Source of the DNA: Corythucha ciliata
Taxonomy: Eukaryota > Arthropoda > Insecta > Hemiptera > Tingidae
Length of the DNA stretch: 64,000 nucleotides
Assembly (NCBI GenBank): GCA_038030265.1
Contig: CM075938.1
Coordinates: 44,199,189 to 44,263,188, forward strand
Direction of reading: 5' to 3'
Both the position numbers and the translations under genes were made by a program. Positions 33,349-45,110 of the stretch are shown in pieces. Under the pieces are notes generated by a model. It was not told the origin of the DNA, did not search any database, and worked only from the letters and a program-made list of their open reading frames with translations. Positions within the stretch are counted from its first letter, which is position 1, and each line of letters starts with the position of its first letter.

Positions 33349-34250
33349 TTTTCAGAAAGTTTTTTCTCCGGCACACTTTATTTTCTGATCAATCTGAATG
33401 TAATTAAATCATTTATTTTATAGAATAGAAATAAATAAGTCAAAAAAGAACAAAAAACAATGGTTTTTAAAACAATTATTTCATAGCTTTCGGGAAGTTT
33501 TTCTTCATTAAGACAATCATATATTTTGTTAACACCTCAAAATTGCACACGAGATGCTTCTAAAGTTCTAAAGTATCCGAAAAACGAAGCCATTTCACGA
33601 TTGATCAAAATTACAAGTTACTTCTGCTCGTCACGTAGCATGTCGAATGAAAAAAGATCTTTCCTTGAGCCTCAAATTGTGGAGACTCACCGGATCATCA
33701 TTCATACACCAAAAGCTATACAATAATTGTTTATAAAAACCCTGTAATTGTTTGTCCAATAATAAATAAAATCCTATTCCACTATAAAATGATCACTTTT
33801 TATTCGATCTGGGGAAAAACCTTATGTAACTATTTTACTTACGCAACAGTAAATAAACTCAGCAGACAATTCGAACACGCCGTCGTCGTGCCTTCTCAAA
33901 ATGCATCATTCTATTCATCTAACACCCTCACTCCGTCGGGTAGAACAACGGAGTCAGCAGTTTTTACGGGCTTCTGTCTTCGGCAATTTCTCATTCCCTC
34001 TGCACTGTCCAGCCTAGCCATCGCGCTCTCTCTACCACTTCTCCGCAATGAAATCCGCCGGAAATAAGTGGAAACAAGTTTTCAATAATATAACTTTTAT
34101 TGTTCAGTGCGATTGCGAACGATAATTTTTCTAATGTAAGACCAGAACCTGATCATGCTATTTAGTTGGCCCATTTGCCCCCGCCCCACCATTTTTCTAA
34201 TATACAATTTTTTCCCTCAGTATCGTGATTCCCCACTTCCGCCGCCACTG
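33349..34250. other. hAT 5' non-coding part (minus strand)
   Basis: From the presumed start codon to the right TIR. It should contain the transposase promoter. No gene is visible, and the frame 33789-34067 (+) is not supported. Confidence 0.5.
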
Positions 34251-34261
34251 GTTTTGATTCA

Positions 34262-34520
34262 TACTTGATTCAACTTTGCAACATGTTTGCAACAAAGAAT
34301 CGTGTCCACACATGTTTCATATCTCTTAATGCCCGCAGTTTCTATGGAAACTTGAAATTTCGCTCTGGCCGCTGGCTGGCGGTTGGGAAGAGTGAATATT
34401 TTTATTTATTGTACATACATGCACATTCCTATCAAGGTCTTGCATTCCTATCCCAGAAATAATAAATTTCGATACGGTAACTTGGTGAAATTAGAATATT
34501 TTTAGAAATTGTATCTCTTC
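34262..34520 (+). repeat. Fragment related to the arm of the 1.45 kb hairpin element
   Basis: The words tttcgctctggccgctggct followed by ggttgggaagagtg resemble the arm sequence near 1700-1745 (cgctccggcagctggctgtc, then aagggtgcatttca). A third relative is at 51051-51400. Diverged, with no ends recognisable. Confidence 0.5.
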
Positions 34521-35048
34521 CCTTTCTCTCATTAAACTAAAATTGTTTGTGTCTCGTCCACCAGAAAGGCAGAAACGGGCCATGCTGAAAGAAACATCAC
34601 CACCATTTTATCAAGGGGGGAGGGGGTCGAAGCAAAAATTTTCTCCTCCCTGGTAGTAGGGGTGAGACACCGCCAGTCAAACAGAAAGATATAGTAGCTA
34701 GTAGCCACTTCTCCTGATTTTTCGGGTTTCTTTTCCTGGAAGAATGAAATCAAAATCTTCGGTTGGGGGGGGGGGTCCTTTACCCAGCCAGTGGTTTCAT
34801 ATGATTTTTCCCGCTTCTTTATTTGTAGTGATGTGATAACTGTCGATTCACATTTATAATTGCATTCATTTTCTTACCTCTATTTTTCATTTTTTGTATT
34901 TCTTTCTTATTTTATACTATTATATTCTGACCTTAAGGGGGGGGGGGGTTTGTTCCCCAACCCCCACCGTGGATCGGCGAACTGGGGAAATGGCGATCAG
35001 TCGGCCACTCATGAGAGCGGTTGTTGGGGAGGGGGTTTGCGGATTGTG
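34521..35048. other. Spacer with G-runs
   Basis: G-runs at about 34766-34774 and 34937-34948 and a GC-rich stretch at 34960-35040. No gene seen. Confidence 0.4.
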
Positions 35049-37336
35049 CAAAAGGGTACCCCGCACTAAGGGGGGTCAAAAGTCCCTTAACCGGGATTTT
35101 TTCGGAAGCAGGCGGTAATCATTTGGGACCAAAAAATAAAATTTTTACCGAAGCGCGTTTGTCCAAAATGGGTTTTCTTACCGAATTACCGTCAAAAACG
35201 TCGTTTTTGGCCATTATTTATTATTTATTTTTCATGAAAAGAGATTCGCACGAATCTCGTTCCCACTCCCAAATGCACCTTCAATACTAATAGTAGACCA
35301 AAAAAAATAATTTTGGGGTCATTTCAAAGGGTGTTCATTTATCGAAAATCGCTCAAAAAGGCCTAAAATGCCCGTTTTCCGTCGATTTTAGGAATTTAAA
35401 AAAACATGCAGGCTGGATATTTCTATCTTCAGCGCCACATACACTGTCAGTTTAACTGAAGGCAATCGTGAGGCCGTCGATCGGGGTTACCCACACATTT
35501 TCAGTTAATCTGAAGGCCATGGACTGCAGTCCGTGCAAACTGAAGGTGTGCGGCGTAGGACCGGCTAGGATCGGACGTGAGATCGTTGACTGACAGTGTA
35601 TGTTGCCCGTCGATTTTGGCCGGACGGTCGCCTCTAGAGGCGACGGCCTGCAGGCAATCGCATAGTGTATGGGGCGCTTTAGATTTAACTTATTGCAGTC
35701 TACTTTCATGAATTTTTTCAGAATTTTATCTTTTGTGCGTCATCGTCAAAAAATCGAAAAACTGGAAAAGGGCCTCATATGGGGTACATGTACGCTGCTA
35801 TTCCATGTCCATGATCTTATATTACCTGTCGTCTAATGTTTTATTTTGGAAGCGTATAAAAACTAGAATTTTTCGTATAATGGTCATTTTAATCTGTTGA
35901 AAAGAGATCGAGATATTTGCTGTTGAATCCACCAGGTAAGAGTGAAGCTGTCATTTACAGCATGGAAATGCATAGGGGAATGTTCTTTGTAGGAATCTTT
36001 CATCAAGGAGGAAAATGGTTCAATAATTGTAAGTTTATTTACTATGCATGAAAGTTACATATAGTTGTTTTTCATAATTCATAAGAAAAATGCCCTCGTA
36101 TTGTCTATGAAATTCATGTAAAGAGAGTGAACTAAAGTTATCAAGACAAAATACTAAAAAAAGTTTTTATTTTCACAAGATGGGGTCATGCTACAGAAAG
36201 TATGAAAACGGCGGAACTGGGTCTGAAGTTTGCCCCCTTCCCCCATTAAAAAATTAAAATTAAACCAAGAATAAGAATGACGTTGGGGGGGGGGGGTTAG
36301 ACGTACAACAGACTATCTTGAGATTGCGCAATGGTTGCGGTCCAGTCTCTGTTTCGACCTCAGACCTTCAGCTACTGTACGTCTTCAGCACTATACGTGG
36401 TGTACTTTCACCAAATAAGAAGGAAAATGATTCAACCGTGTTATTTTATGGTCTAAACGTCATCATTCAACATACCCGCAAAATCCTCAGTCCTGTTTCG
36501 CACTCCAGGTTCTCATGAATTTCTTGGGCATACGACGGTACTTTCTCATCAATTATGAAAGTAAAACAACTACAGTTGTGTATCGTAAATAAATTTAAAT
36601 ATTGAATCCTTTTCCTCCTTGATCAAAGTTTCCTACGAAAAACATCCACCTATGCATGTCTATACTGTAAATGACAGCTTCACTCATACCTAGTGGATTC
36701 AACTGCAAATATCTCAATCTGTATTCACCTGATTGAAAAGACCATAGTACGAAAAAATTCTAGTTTTTATACGTTTCCAAAATAAAGTATAAGACGACAG
36801 GTAAAAGAAGATCATGGAATTGGAATAGCAGCGTATAAGTACCCCGTAATGTGGCCCTTTTCTAGTTTTTCGATTTTTTGACGATGACGCACGCACCAAA
36901 GATAAAATTCTGGAAAAAATCATGAAAGTAGACTGCTATAAGGTAAATCTAAGATAAAAATATCCAGCCTGCATGTTTTTTTAAATTCCTAAAATCGGCG
37001 GAAAACGGGCATTTTAGGCCTTTTTGAGCGATTTTCGATAAATGAACACCCTTTTAAATGACCCCAAAATTATTTTTTTTGGTCTACGATTAGTATTGAA
37101 ACTGAATTTTGGAGTGGGAACGAGATTCGTGCGAATCTGTTTTCAGGAAAAATAAATAATAGATAATAGCCAAAAAACGACGTTTTTGACGTTAATTCGG
37201 TAAGAAAACCCATTTTGGACAAACGCGCTACGGTAAAAATTTTCTTTATTGGTCCCAGTCCCAAATGATCACCGCCTGCTTCCGAAAAAATCCCGGTTAA
37301 GGGACTTTTGACCCCTCTTAATGCGGGGTAACCTTT
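35049..37336. mobile_element. Second long-hairpin (foldback) element, ~2.3 kb
   Basis: The left end GGTACCCCGCACTAAGGGG faces the complement of GTTACCCCGCATTAAGAGG on the right. Pairing continues inward for about 1 kb: 35085-35400 pairs with 36970-37300, 35760-35935 with 36690-36870, and 35935-36010 with 36610-36690. The central part (about 36130-36500) does not pair well. The left arm alone carries a MITE (35431-35678). No transposase is present. No target duplication could be fixed, because the terminal bases are slightly diverged. It shares no sequence with the hairpin at 1073-2524. Confidence 0.85.
35431..35678. mobile_element. 248 bp MITE in one arm of the hairpin, TTA-type duplication
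   Basis: The ends are AGCGCCACATACACT and the complement of AGCGCCCCATACACT. The right flank is TTA (35679-35681) and the left flank TTC (35428-35430). The opposite hairpin arm (about 36940-36960) preserves the uninterrupted sequence, reading tatcttagattt when complemented, and so proves the insertion. It contains perfect palindromes GTCGCCTCTAGAGGCGAC (35628-35645) and GGACTGCAGTCC. TWA duplication suggests PIF/Harbinger mobilisation. Confidence 0.82.
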
Positions 37337-37562
37337 CGTCCAGAGGTTCATACAATTTTAGCCTGGAGAGCCCGCCTGGGAGAATACTGTGGTGAGCAAT
37401 TCAGTTCTCATGCTCATGGGGAAGGAGCGTTTCTCATGAGGGACGGATGATGCAGTGAGGAAACAGACAATGAAGATGAAGGACTGCCAGACACATGCAA
37501 CACCAGGTTACCGGCCCGTTAGTGACTGTCAGCGGATGTACTGACTGCCCACGGTTAATCGG

Positions 37563-38985
37563 CACAACATCCTTATCGAAGAACAATTTGGTTTTCGCGC
37601 TGGCCACTCGACCCAAGGCCAATTATGCCGTGTGGTTGACGATGTCACACAAAACTTCAATCAGAAAAAACACACGGGGATGGTATTACTTGACATTCAA
37701 AAAGCCTTTGATACTGTCTGGCACAATGGGCTTTTACACAAGTTGATTCAGTTGAGGTTTCCCGCGTACATTCTAAAAATAATAAGTGCTTACCTCAAGG
37801 ATAGAAAATTTTATGTATCCGTAAACAGAGTCCAATCCTCCAATTTTCTAATTTTTGCCGGTGTCCCACAAGGCTCCATTCTTGGCCCCCTCCTTTTTGT
37901 CTTATTTATAAATGATATTCCTAAGGTGCCCCGTATAAGGATAGCTCTATTTGCAGACGACACGGCCCTGTACACGAGCTCTTGGAGGACAGTAACTGTA
38001 ATTAAAAGATTGAATGCGGCTCTTGCAAAACCTAGTACATTTTTTATTCGTTGGAAAATTGCATTAAATTGTGAAAAGACGGAGGCTATACTATTTACAA
38101 AGCGCAGACCTCTAGTCAACAACAACTTAGTCTTGGATGGTAAAACTATTCCGCTATCCTCAACTGTTAAATACTTAGGTTTAACATTAGATTCTAAGCT
38201 AAACTTTACAAAACATGTAAATAATTTAATTCATAGAAGTAAGATATCCATTAGACTTTTATTTCCCGGTACTTAGGCGTGAATCGGGCATGTCACTGTG
38301 TAACAAATTGCTGATCTATAAAATGTGTGTGTGACCAATACTTACCTATTCTTGTGCCGCTTGGAGCTTCACATGTAATACCAATTTTAATAAATTACAA
38401 ATCGCTCAAAATAAATTTCTTAGACTAGCCACTGGCAGTACGCGGTCAACGAAAATAACTGAATTGCACGAAACTTGTAAAATTGCCTTCATTAAAGAGT
38501 ACATTCTCAAGCTTTGTACAAAGATGTTAACCAAATTTTCTAACTCATCAAATCCCTTAATAAGCAATATCGCTAATGCGAATTCTACTGTGAGCAAACA
38601 TAAGAATTTACGCCATAATCTACTCACTATCTGCTCTCTACTCAGCTATCTGATAGCTAGTGTATGATAATAATACATATAATATACATACATTATGTTG
38701 TAATCCAGCCCCTATTATTTTTACATTCCACTATTGTTTAAACATTTTTTTTCCATTATTGTTAATTTGTGTTTCAATACACCTAACCATGTTTCTCTTT
38801 TGTAAATTCGAGGGTTTTTCTTCTCCTTTTTCCCCTCATTTAATTAAAGTAAGTGTAATTTATGCCCTATAGTATCATAGTGTAATCGTAGTGAAACGAG
38901 ATAGTCATATGAACTGAATGTTTCTTTGTAATACCCCTGATTGTTAAAAATAAAATTTCTTGTTAAAAAAAAAAAAAAAAAAAAA
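37563..38985 (+). mobile_element. LINE fragment: reverse transcriptase 3' part, 3' UTR, poly(A)
   Basis: The frame from 37563 to 38276 encodes RT: HNILIEEQFGFRAGHST, VLLDIQKAFDTVWHNGL, AGVPQGSILGPLLFVLFIND and the catalytic FADDTALYT, followed by the thumb (KTEAILFTKRR ... KYLGLTLDSKLNF). A frameshift near 38270 and a stop near 38327 (in VC-stop-PILTY) interrupt the C-terminal part, which continues to about 38640 (KLQIAQNKFLRLATG). The 3' UTR has AATAAA at 38949-38954 and ends in A21 (38965-38985). Jockey/CR1-like non-LTR element (inference). It is 5'-truncated, as the sequence before 37563 is already scrambled. Confidence 0.9.
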
Positions 38986-39484
38986 TTGTGAACTCTATGT
39001 CGATCTCGACTTTGATTGCGTATCACATTGAAAACCCTCCTGAAATCGGGGTTTTTAGTATTTTTTTCGAAAATATCCATTTTTTTGAGTACCACTCGGC
39101 TTGAAAAGAAATGGGTCATTGTTGAAGACGAAGAAATGGAGATTGTTACTTTTAAAAAATCGACTTTCGATATTTTGAACCTGAGTCTCGATTTTCCGAA
39201 TTGTCGAATGATTTTTTCTTTATGGATTCGAGCTATAGTCAACAAAATTATTCGATCGTACCAAAATACGTTTATAATCTTCCTCGAAAAGAGGACTGCA
39301 GGCGAGTCAGTCAGGAAATCGTCACGACTTCACAGATGATTCTCACCTTAACACCGGAAAGTTATTGAATCTTCATATCACTATACTTTGAACTTCCCAA
39401 TTTGATTTTTTTGCCTCAAACTACCCCCTCCCACCACTACTAAGCACGCCCCTCCACGCAAAGTCCGTTACTTCTGGGGTCTTC

Positions 39485-39529
<45 letters not shown>

Positions 39530-40483
39530 CTTTTTTTTAACGGTAGTGATCCGACTCGGTCGTGTTTAAACGCATGACTCGCGACTTTTTCGGAAAAAGG
39601 AATTTCTTTCGTTTCATTTTTTTTATTTGAAAATCACTCCGTGTGTGTATGTCCAAGAAAATCCCAGTCCCTTTTTTTTTGTTGAAAAAAAATCTTCCGG
39701 AAATGTTGGTGTTCGACAACTTTTTTTCTTTTCCATTCCTTTTTTTTTTTTAGTTGTGAAAGAGTTTCCCTGTCAAACCGGTGTCTCGTTGGTGCTTCGT
39801 TGTTGTTCAGCCCCTTCTCTGATAACAAACGCGTGTCGTGAGCTTTGTGCGTCGTAAAAGCTGAAAGTAATCTTTCAAAGACGAGAAAATAATCCCAAGA
39901 ACCGTTTAATGCCCTGCCCCTTCCACAACTGCCGAATAGCCTGAACGAGATTATCTTTTGGATGAATATTACTATAGTAATTTAAAGTGGCTTAAACATA
40001 CAGAATCCTAACGGTGAATTAAATTCTTTAAAAATTCGGGGGAACATTAGTTTATGTCTTTAGGGAAGCCATTTTTTCTGTTTTTCCTAATGAGACAATT
40101 TTAAAATCAAATTAAATGAAGCACACTTAGCGACTCTATAGCCACACCCGACGAAAACTTATGATTTTATCAAACTAAAGAGATGCCGTTTTAACTGATA
40201 TTTTTTTGGGGAAATCTTTGAGAATAAAATTTTCATCAACTTCAGGAGGATGAATACGCCCTACATCTTTTCGGCAGAAGTTTCCAAGGGTGATAAAATT
40301 AATTGATTTTTGAATGAAATAAATAGTTTAATTGAATTCGTAGAGGCCCTGATACAAATCTTTAAATAAATCATCCACTTATCGGTTTGTTTTTATTTTG
40401 ATGAAGAAGTCCTCCCAATCTGTAACCAACGAGAAAATTGTTTAAATATTTTTTCGGCAGCCGATCGTTTAATAATATTATTA
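38986..40483. other. No gene recognised; long T-run
   Basis: A run of about 40 T at 39486-39525, then AAACC and another T-run, would be the poly(A) tail of a minus-strand retroposon whose body I cannot identify. The frames 38844-39245 (-) and 39016-39339 (+) overlap in opposite strands and lack motifs. Confidence 0.4.
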
Positions 40484-41269
40484 TTACTTGATTGGTCGTC
40501 TCAGTCGTCTACATCGACCGGTAGTGTCTCTGAAAAACCCGGCGCCGCATCTTCTGGGAGGTTTCGTGGTTCCCGTTTGAGATTCAGTAGAGGGCTGTTG
40601 GGCGTCTCCGCCGGGCGAGGCGGCGGTGGAAGCGACCTGTTCGCCGGTCGCGAGGGTTTCGTTAATATTTGACGACACATTGGAGCCGGGATAGCCACCC
40701 AGATTCGACGTTTGATTTGCGGCCGGTGGTTTCAACGTTAGTTCGCCGTAGTCATAGTCGTATTGCTGTTAAAAAAAATTTAAATATTTACTTATAAATA
40801 ACGAGGAGGAAAAAACGTCTGTGAGAGAACTAATAAGACACTCATGATGACGCCGCTTCTTTGGAGAGATTTCGGGAGGATCCATAAAGAGGCTTTCTTT
40901 CTAGAAGTATAATGAATTTAACACAATGTACAATGGGTCGGATCAACGAACCCATTAAGCTTTCTTAACATTTTTTGTTCTATTCAAATCGTCGTGGAAG
41001 GAGGGCGAATAAGTGAAAATTTGTGATATTGTGACCTAAGATGATTAAACTTAGAATATCTGCTTAAATATTTGAAAAAATAGGAAAATACCCACGTCAG
41101 CACCGACGTTGATCGTAGCATCGTCCAATAGAGCCACGACGTCGATATTTTTCAAGTCCAAATGAACGTTGTAGTCACCGCTCTGCGATTGATCATACCG
41201 AATAATCCCCGCTCGAACCGTAAGACTTTGCGTAGCCACAAGAAGAAGAAGAGCCGACGCTAAGACCAT
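40484..41269 (-). CDS. YDQ-family small secreted protein 1 (two exons, 151 aa)
   Basis: Exon 1 is 41269-41096 and exon 2 is 40765-40484. Donor GTGGGT after GAC and acceptor ttttttaacag join in phase 0. Residues 1-20 form a signal peptide (MVLASALLLLVATQSLTVRA). The mature start has YDQSQSGDYNVHLDLKNIDV (25-44), shared with the other two YDQ genes. Exon 2 is acidic then Ser/Thr/Pro-rich, with three N-glycosylation sequons (NQT, NVS, NET), and ends in a basic two-cysteine module CGAGFFRDTTGRC (131-143) before RRLRRPIK. Likely exported; function unknown. A candidate AATAAA lies about 90 bases downstream. I recognise the layout as that of uncharacterised arthropod secreted proteins, without naming an orthologue. 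Confidence 0.75.
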
Positions 41270-42009
41270 ATTCGCGGCTCTACTCGCTTCTTTTTTTCTT
41301 CAAAAGGTGCGATGGGTCAAGGGGGTGTGAACAAGGAAGACGGAATCCTTTTACAATGTAAAGTCGATGCGTTGAGACCGGTCTATCTGATTTGATTCCA
41401 AGTCGAAGCACCGAGCGAAGAGTTCATTCTCCTCCGCTCGTTGCCTCTCATCCATCCCTCTTGAACCGGGGGGGAAACACCTCGCATTCGCGATCTCATA
41501 GAATGAGGTAGAGAAAGGGGAGAAATGTATAACGTTCGTCGAGTGGGAGCACGTACAATGTAATTTCCTAAGGTGGTTCATTGAGAAGCCTTTCTTAAGA
41601 ACATTCTTACAGTACAGAGAACAGTTTGAGAGAAAGGAAGATCAGGAACAGAAATCCCTGCGGATCAGGTCTACAAGAACAGCAGTTTTACAACCAAATC
41701 TCCAAAATTTTTAATATATTTTTGTCATTTCATTGACAAAATAATAGTCTATTCATTGGGCAAGATTAATTATTTCATGTTGCATTGCGGGTGGAGATTT
41801 TATTCTGGTTTGTAGCTTCTTTTTTGTAGCTGCGAGATTTATTTGTGGTTAGAGCTGTTTAGTGGTCGGGGAATTTGTGTGGTTGCAGCTTTTTTGTGGT
41901 TATAGCTTTTTTGTCCATGAACGTATTTTAGGCCTTGAGGCTTGGAAGCTGCTATCACACCTCCCCTTCCCCTAACAATCGCATCCAACCACCAAACGCC
42001 AAAATTCAT
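41270..42009. other. 5' flank of YDQ gene 1 and spacer
   Basis: No gene seen. The 41351-41581 minus frame begins without supporting splice or signal features. Confidence 0.4.
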
Positions 42010-42480
42010 TTTTTTAAACAATCCAAACCAGCAAAACTGCTCTTTCACCCAACGCCAATATCCTTGAGCTTTTTGGTTTTGAGCGCGTGAAATCCGTTAA
42101 ATTGGCTATTTTAGAGAGCCAACCTCGCAAAATGGGTTTCTGGCGTGCTTGGTCCACGAAATTTGGTTTATGAAAGAGCCAGACCGGCCGAATTGCTATT
42201 TTTCAAGGAGTTATACGTAGTAAGTGAATTGGTTCTTAAATTAGTCGAAACCAGGAAATTTGGTTCTGTTTTTGCAAAATTCATCGAATCCGCGAAATTT
42301 GTTCACAGAAAGAGCACGACCCACGAAATTGCTTTTCAATGGATCGACCACGCGAAAGAGATTGACTTTTGAGTGACCAAAACCCGCCACGCCGGGTTTC
42401 TGTGAGTGCCAAATTCGCATATTTTGTGGTTTTAATCTGCCAAATCGTGACATTTAATATCTCGGCTTTCGCGAAAATTG
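42010..42480 (+). repeat. Family C degenerate array
   Basis: Units such as cgaaatttggtttatgaaag and cgcgaaatttgttcacagaa recur every ~35-45 bases, opposite in sense to the array at 27195-27630. Overlapping frames (42145-42372 +, 42241-42453 -) are by-products. Confidence 0.72.
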
Positions 42481-43689
42481 GAGCTCAAATGGGTGAAATT
42501 AGCAAATCCTACAATAATCATCTGTGTAACCAGGATCGTGAAAAACAAGAAAATGTTCCAGGAATCTGTCATAACGAAGCATCGGTAGTTTAGCATAATT
42601 ACAACTTACCTGAGTGGTGTGACGTTTCAGCCCCAAAAGGCGGGTTTGGCACCGCCGGGATTGTACCTGATGGCACACACTAGACAATAGCAAAATGTCG
42701 TCAAAATCAGTTCGCTCTTTTAGGAGATATGCGCGTTGTTACAAAGTGTACAGACATTCCGACCAGTGCCGGCTTTAGGGGTTAGGGGAGGGCGACCGCG
42801 CGAACGAGGAGGAAAACGCGGATGACAATAATGCCTTAAGAAGCGCATTTGATTTATGATTAAAGTATTTCAAAACTATAAAAGTATAAAAATCGAAATT
42901 AATTATTTAAAAAGGAGCGTTGGCATTGACCAGAGATCCACATGAAGCCAGGGAGCACAGAGAACTTACACAGAAGATTGTTGGGGTTATAGCTATCAAA
43001 TTAGCTTGATGAAAATCTCCCGTTCAAACGTATGCCATATTGCCATCATCACTGTCCTTGCCACTCTGTTACTGTCAGCGGCGTACCGAGGTAGCTGAGC
43101 GTGGGAGGCGGACCATCCTGGGACAGGGTCTGATAAGAGCGTCAGAGGGCCTCCGAAAAACAATGAAAATTTGAAAAGGATTTTTAGATTGATATGTCCA
43201 TGGAACAAGGGGACGTGAAAAAGAGTCTTAGTATCCGGTTGACCGACGATTTGGCTTCTTTCGACGAATTTCAGTCCATCCAATCTATAGAATAGAACGT
43301 TGTCGGTCGTTGGTGCTCAGCGAATTTTGTGGCTGAATATTCGATTCAGCCTGCGAAAGCGCTATTCTGAAAACTAGTTCACTCGCTGAAAATGAGGAAT
43401 ACGTGGATGCCACAACGAGTGAGGAAAGCGTCACTTTACACGCGAGTTTCACATCGTTTCGACATCTCCGACGCGTCGTAAAATAAATAGAAACAACAAT
43501 ATGAAAGTGATATTGAAAATATATTATGTCGTATCGCTACTTTATAAACGCCGCCTATAAGAAATGCATCTCATCTTATTGTTGACCAAGCTTTCGAGAA
43601 AAAAAAAATAAAAACACCATACTTCCATTCCCGTAGGGAACATGGAAGTAGAAATTCATGTTTCTTCCTCATTCACCAATGATTTTGAG
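42481..43689. other. Spacer with a dispersed repeat
   Basis: About 43245-43440 (cgaatttcagtccatccaat onward) matches 20695-20880 in order and sense over ~180 bases with many changes. TE-terminus-like words occur at 42767 (cagtgccggctttagggg) and 43078 (cagcggcgtaccgagg). No gene. Confidence 0.5.
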
Positions 43690-44260
43690 AAAAATCTCTA
43701 ATTCGCGGCCAATATTTCGAAAACGTCAATTCTCGGTTTCTCAAGGCCAGTTCGTTCGTGGCTCAGAATAAGGAAAAGCGCTAATTCTTGGCTAAAAGTG
43801 AAAAAAAATCGCTAATTCACCAATAAAATTGGAAGAAAACGCTCATTTGCGGCTAAAATAAAGAAAAAAATGATTAATTGGGTGGTTCAATTTCAGAACA
43901 TTTACAAATTCACAGAAAATCTACAACGATTTCCTTTTGCGTGCGAAATTCTGCTCCAGACCAGTTCATGTCCACCAGTCGTCACCGAATTGAAACATAT
44001 GTTAATAGAGAAGACGGGTGGAAAGTAGTTGCTCAGGAGCAGAATTTTAAGCTAAAGGAAAACGCTATATTAAGGAAAGGGCAAGTCGCGGTTTCCTGAG
44101 GCAACTTCGTGGCTAAAATTAGTTAAAAGGTAAACCATGGCTAAAAAATGAAAAAAACAAACTGATTTGCGGCTAACGTAGAGAAAAATTGCGGCTAAAT
44201 TCATCACCGATGAAATTGAGTAGAAACGCTGAAGTGTTGGAAAAACAGTGATTCGCAGTT
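43690..44260 (+). repeat. Family A degenerate array
   Basis: Plus-orientation units (gctaattcaccaataaaatt, tcatttgcggctaaaataaa, aactgatttgcggctaacgt). A G-run follows at 44272-44281. Confidence 0.75.
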
Positions 44261-44609
44261 GAAATTCATGGGGGGGGGGGGACGCTGCCGCTGGTGAAAG
44301 ATTCACCCGGGGGCGCCAAATGACTAAAGGCCGGTACTGAATTTTCGACTCATCACTCTGACACGAAACCAAAGTTTCTCAGAATTCAGAAAGGGCGAAA
44401 GCTGCTCTAAAACGCCAAAATTTGAATCAATTTGTTAAAATCAGAGACAAAACATTTTTTCATCTCGAGGTACGATCACAAAGCTTCCTGTACCTATATG
44501 AACACCTTCGGTATTAAAGAAAGAAAAATTTTCCCTAAAACATCACTGACGCAGTTATTTGCCCTCCCCCCCCCCCCACAGGCCCCCAACCCATCCCATT
44601 CTGTGCAAT
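44261..44609. other. No gene seen
   Basis: Short spacer with a C-run at 44567-44577. Confidence 0.4.
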
Positions 44610-45110
44610 CCATCCCACAGAACTCACGATTTTGTGGTGGATTATCATACACAACCGACAATGTCGTAGTCACGACAGTCCCTCGTAGTCGTCGTAGTCG
44701 GGGGATGAGTTCATTCATCCCCCGAACTCGCAATTTAGCGGTTACTTATCCGAAACTCACTATTCCGTGACTATTGAACCTTGAAACTTCAATTATATGG
44801 CTATTATAATCCCCGAAACTTCAAATTTCGTGACTAAATTTATCTCTTGAAACTCACGGCTACCCCCTCCTCCTCAGTGCAATTACGCGATCATTCGTCC
44901 CCGCGAACTTGCTGTTCACGGCTGATTATTTTCCGAAACTTGTAATTTCATGGCTATTTACTTAGCCCTAAGATTTGATTTTCGTGGCTATACATCACCA
45001 CTACTTGTAATTTCACGACTATTTAGCCTAAAATTAAGTAATTTTGCTGCAAATCGTTACTTGAAACCGTCAACTTGGTGGCTAGATATCTCCTCCATCT
45101 TGTCAATTAG
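44610..45110 (+). repeat. Family D degenerate array
   Basis: Units of ~40-45 bases resemble cgaaacttcaaatttcgtga + ctaattta, seen at 44750-44850, 44935-44960 and 45005-45075. Related in rhythm to family A but with its own words. Confidence 0.6.

Larger units (their letters stand above)
30013..34250 (-). mobile_element. hAT transposon with bounded ends, 4.2 kb
   Basis: The left end reads CAGTGGCGGCGTAAGCC and the right end is the complement of CAGTGGCGGCGGAAGTGG, giving ~15 bp imperfect terminal inverted repeats of hAT type. The flanking 8-mers are GTTCCGAT (30005-30012) and GTTTTGAT (34251-34258), matching at six of eight positions as a decayed 8 bp target duplication. The transposase gene lies inside on the minus strand. 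The internal MITE at 30143-30269 is a later insertion. Size, TIR, duplication length and gene content all agree with hAT. Confidence 0.92.

Noticed and set aside
38844..39339. Overlapping frames of 133 (-) and 107 (+) codons
   Set aside because: Opposite-strand shadows of each other, no motif, adjacent to LINE poly(A) and a T-run.
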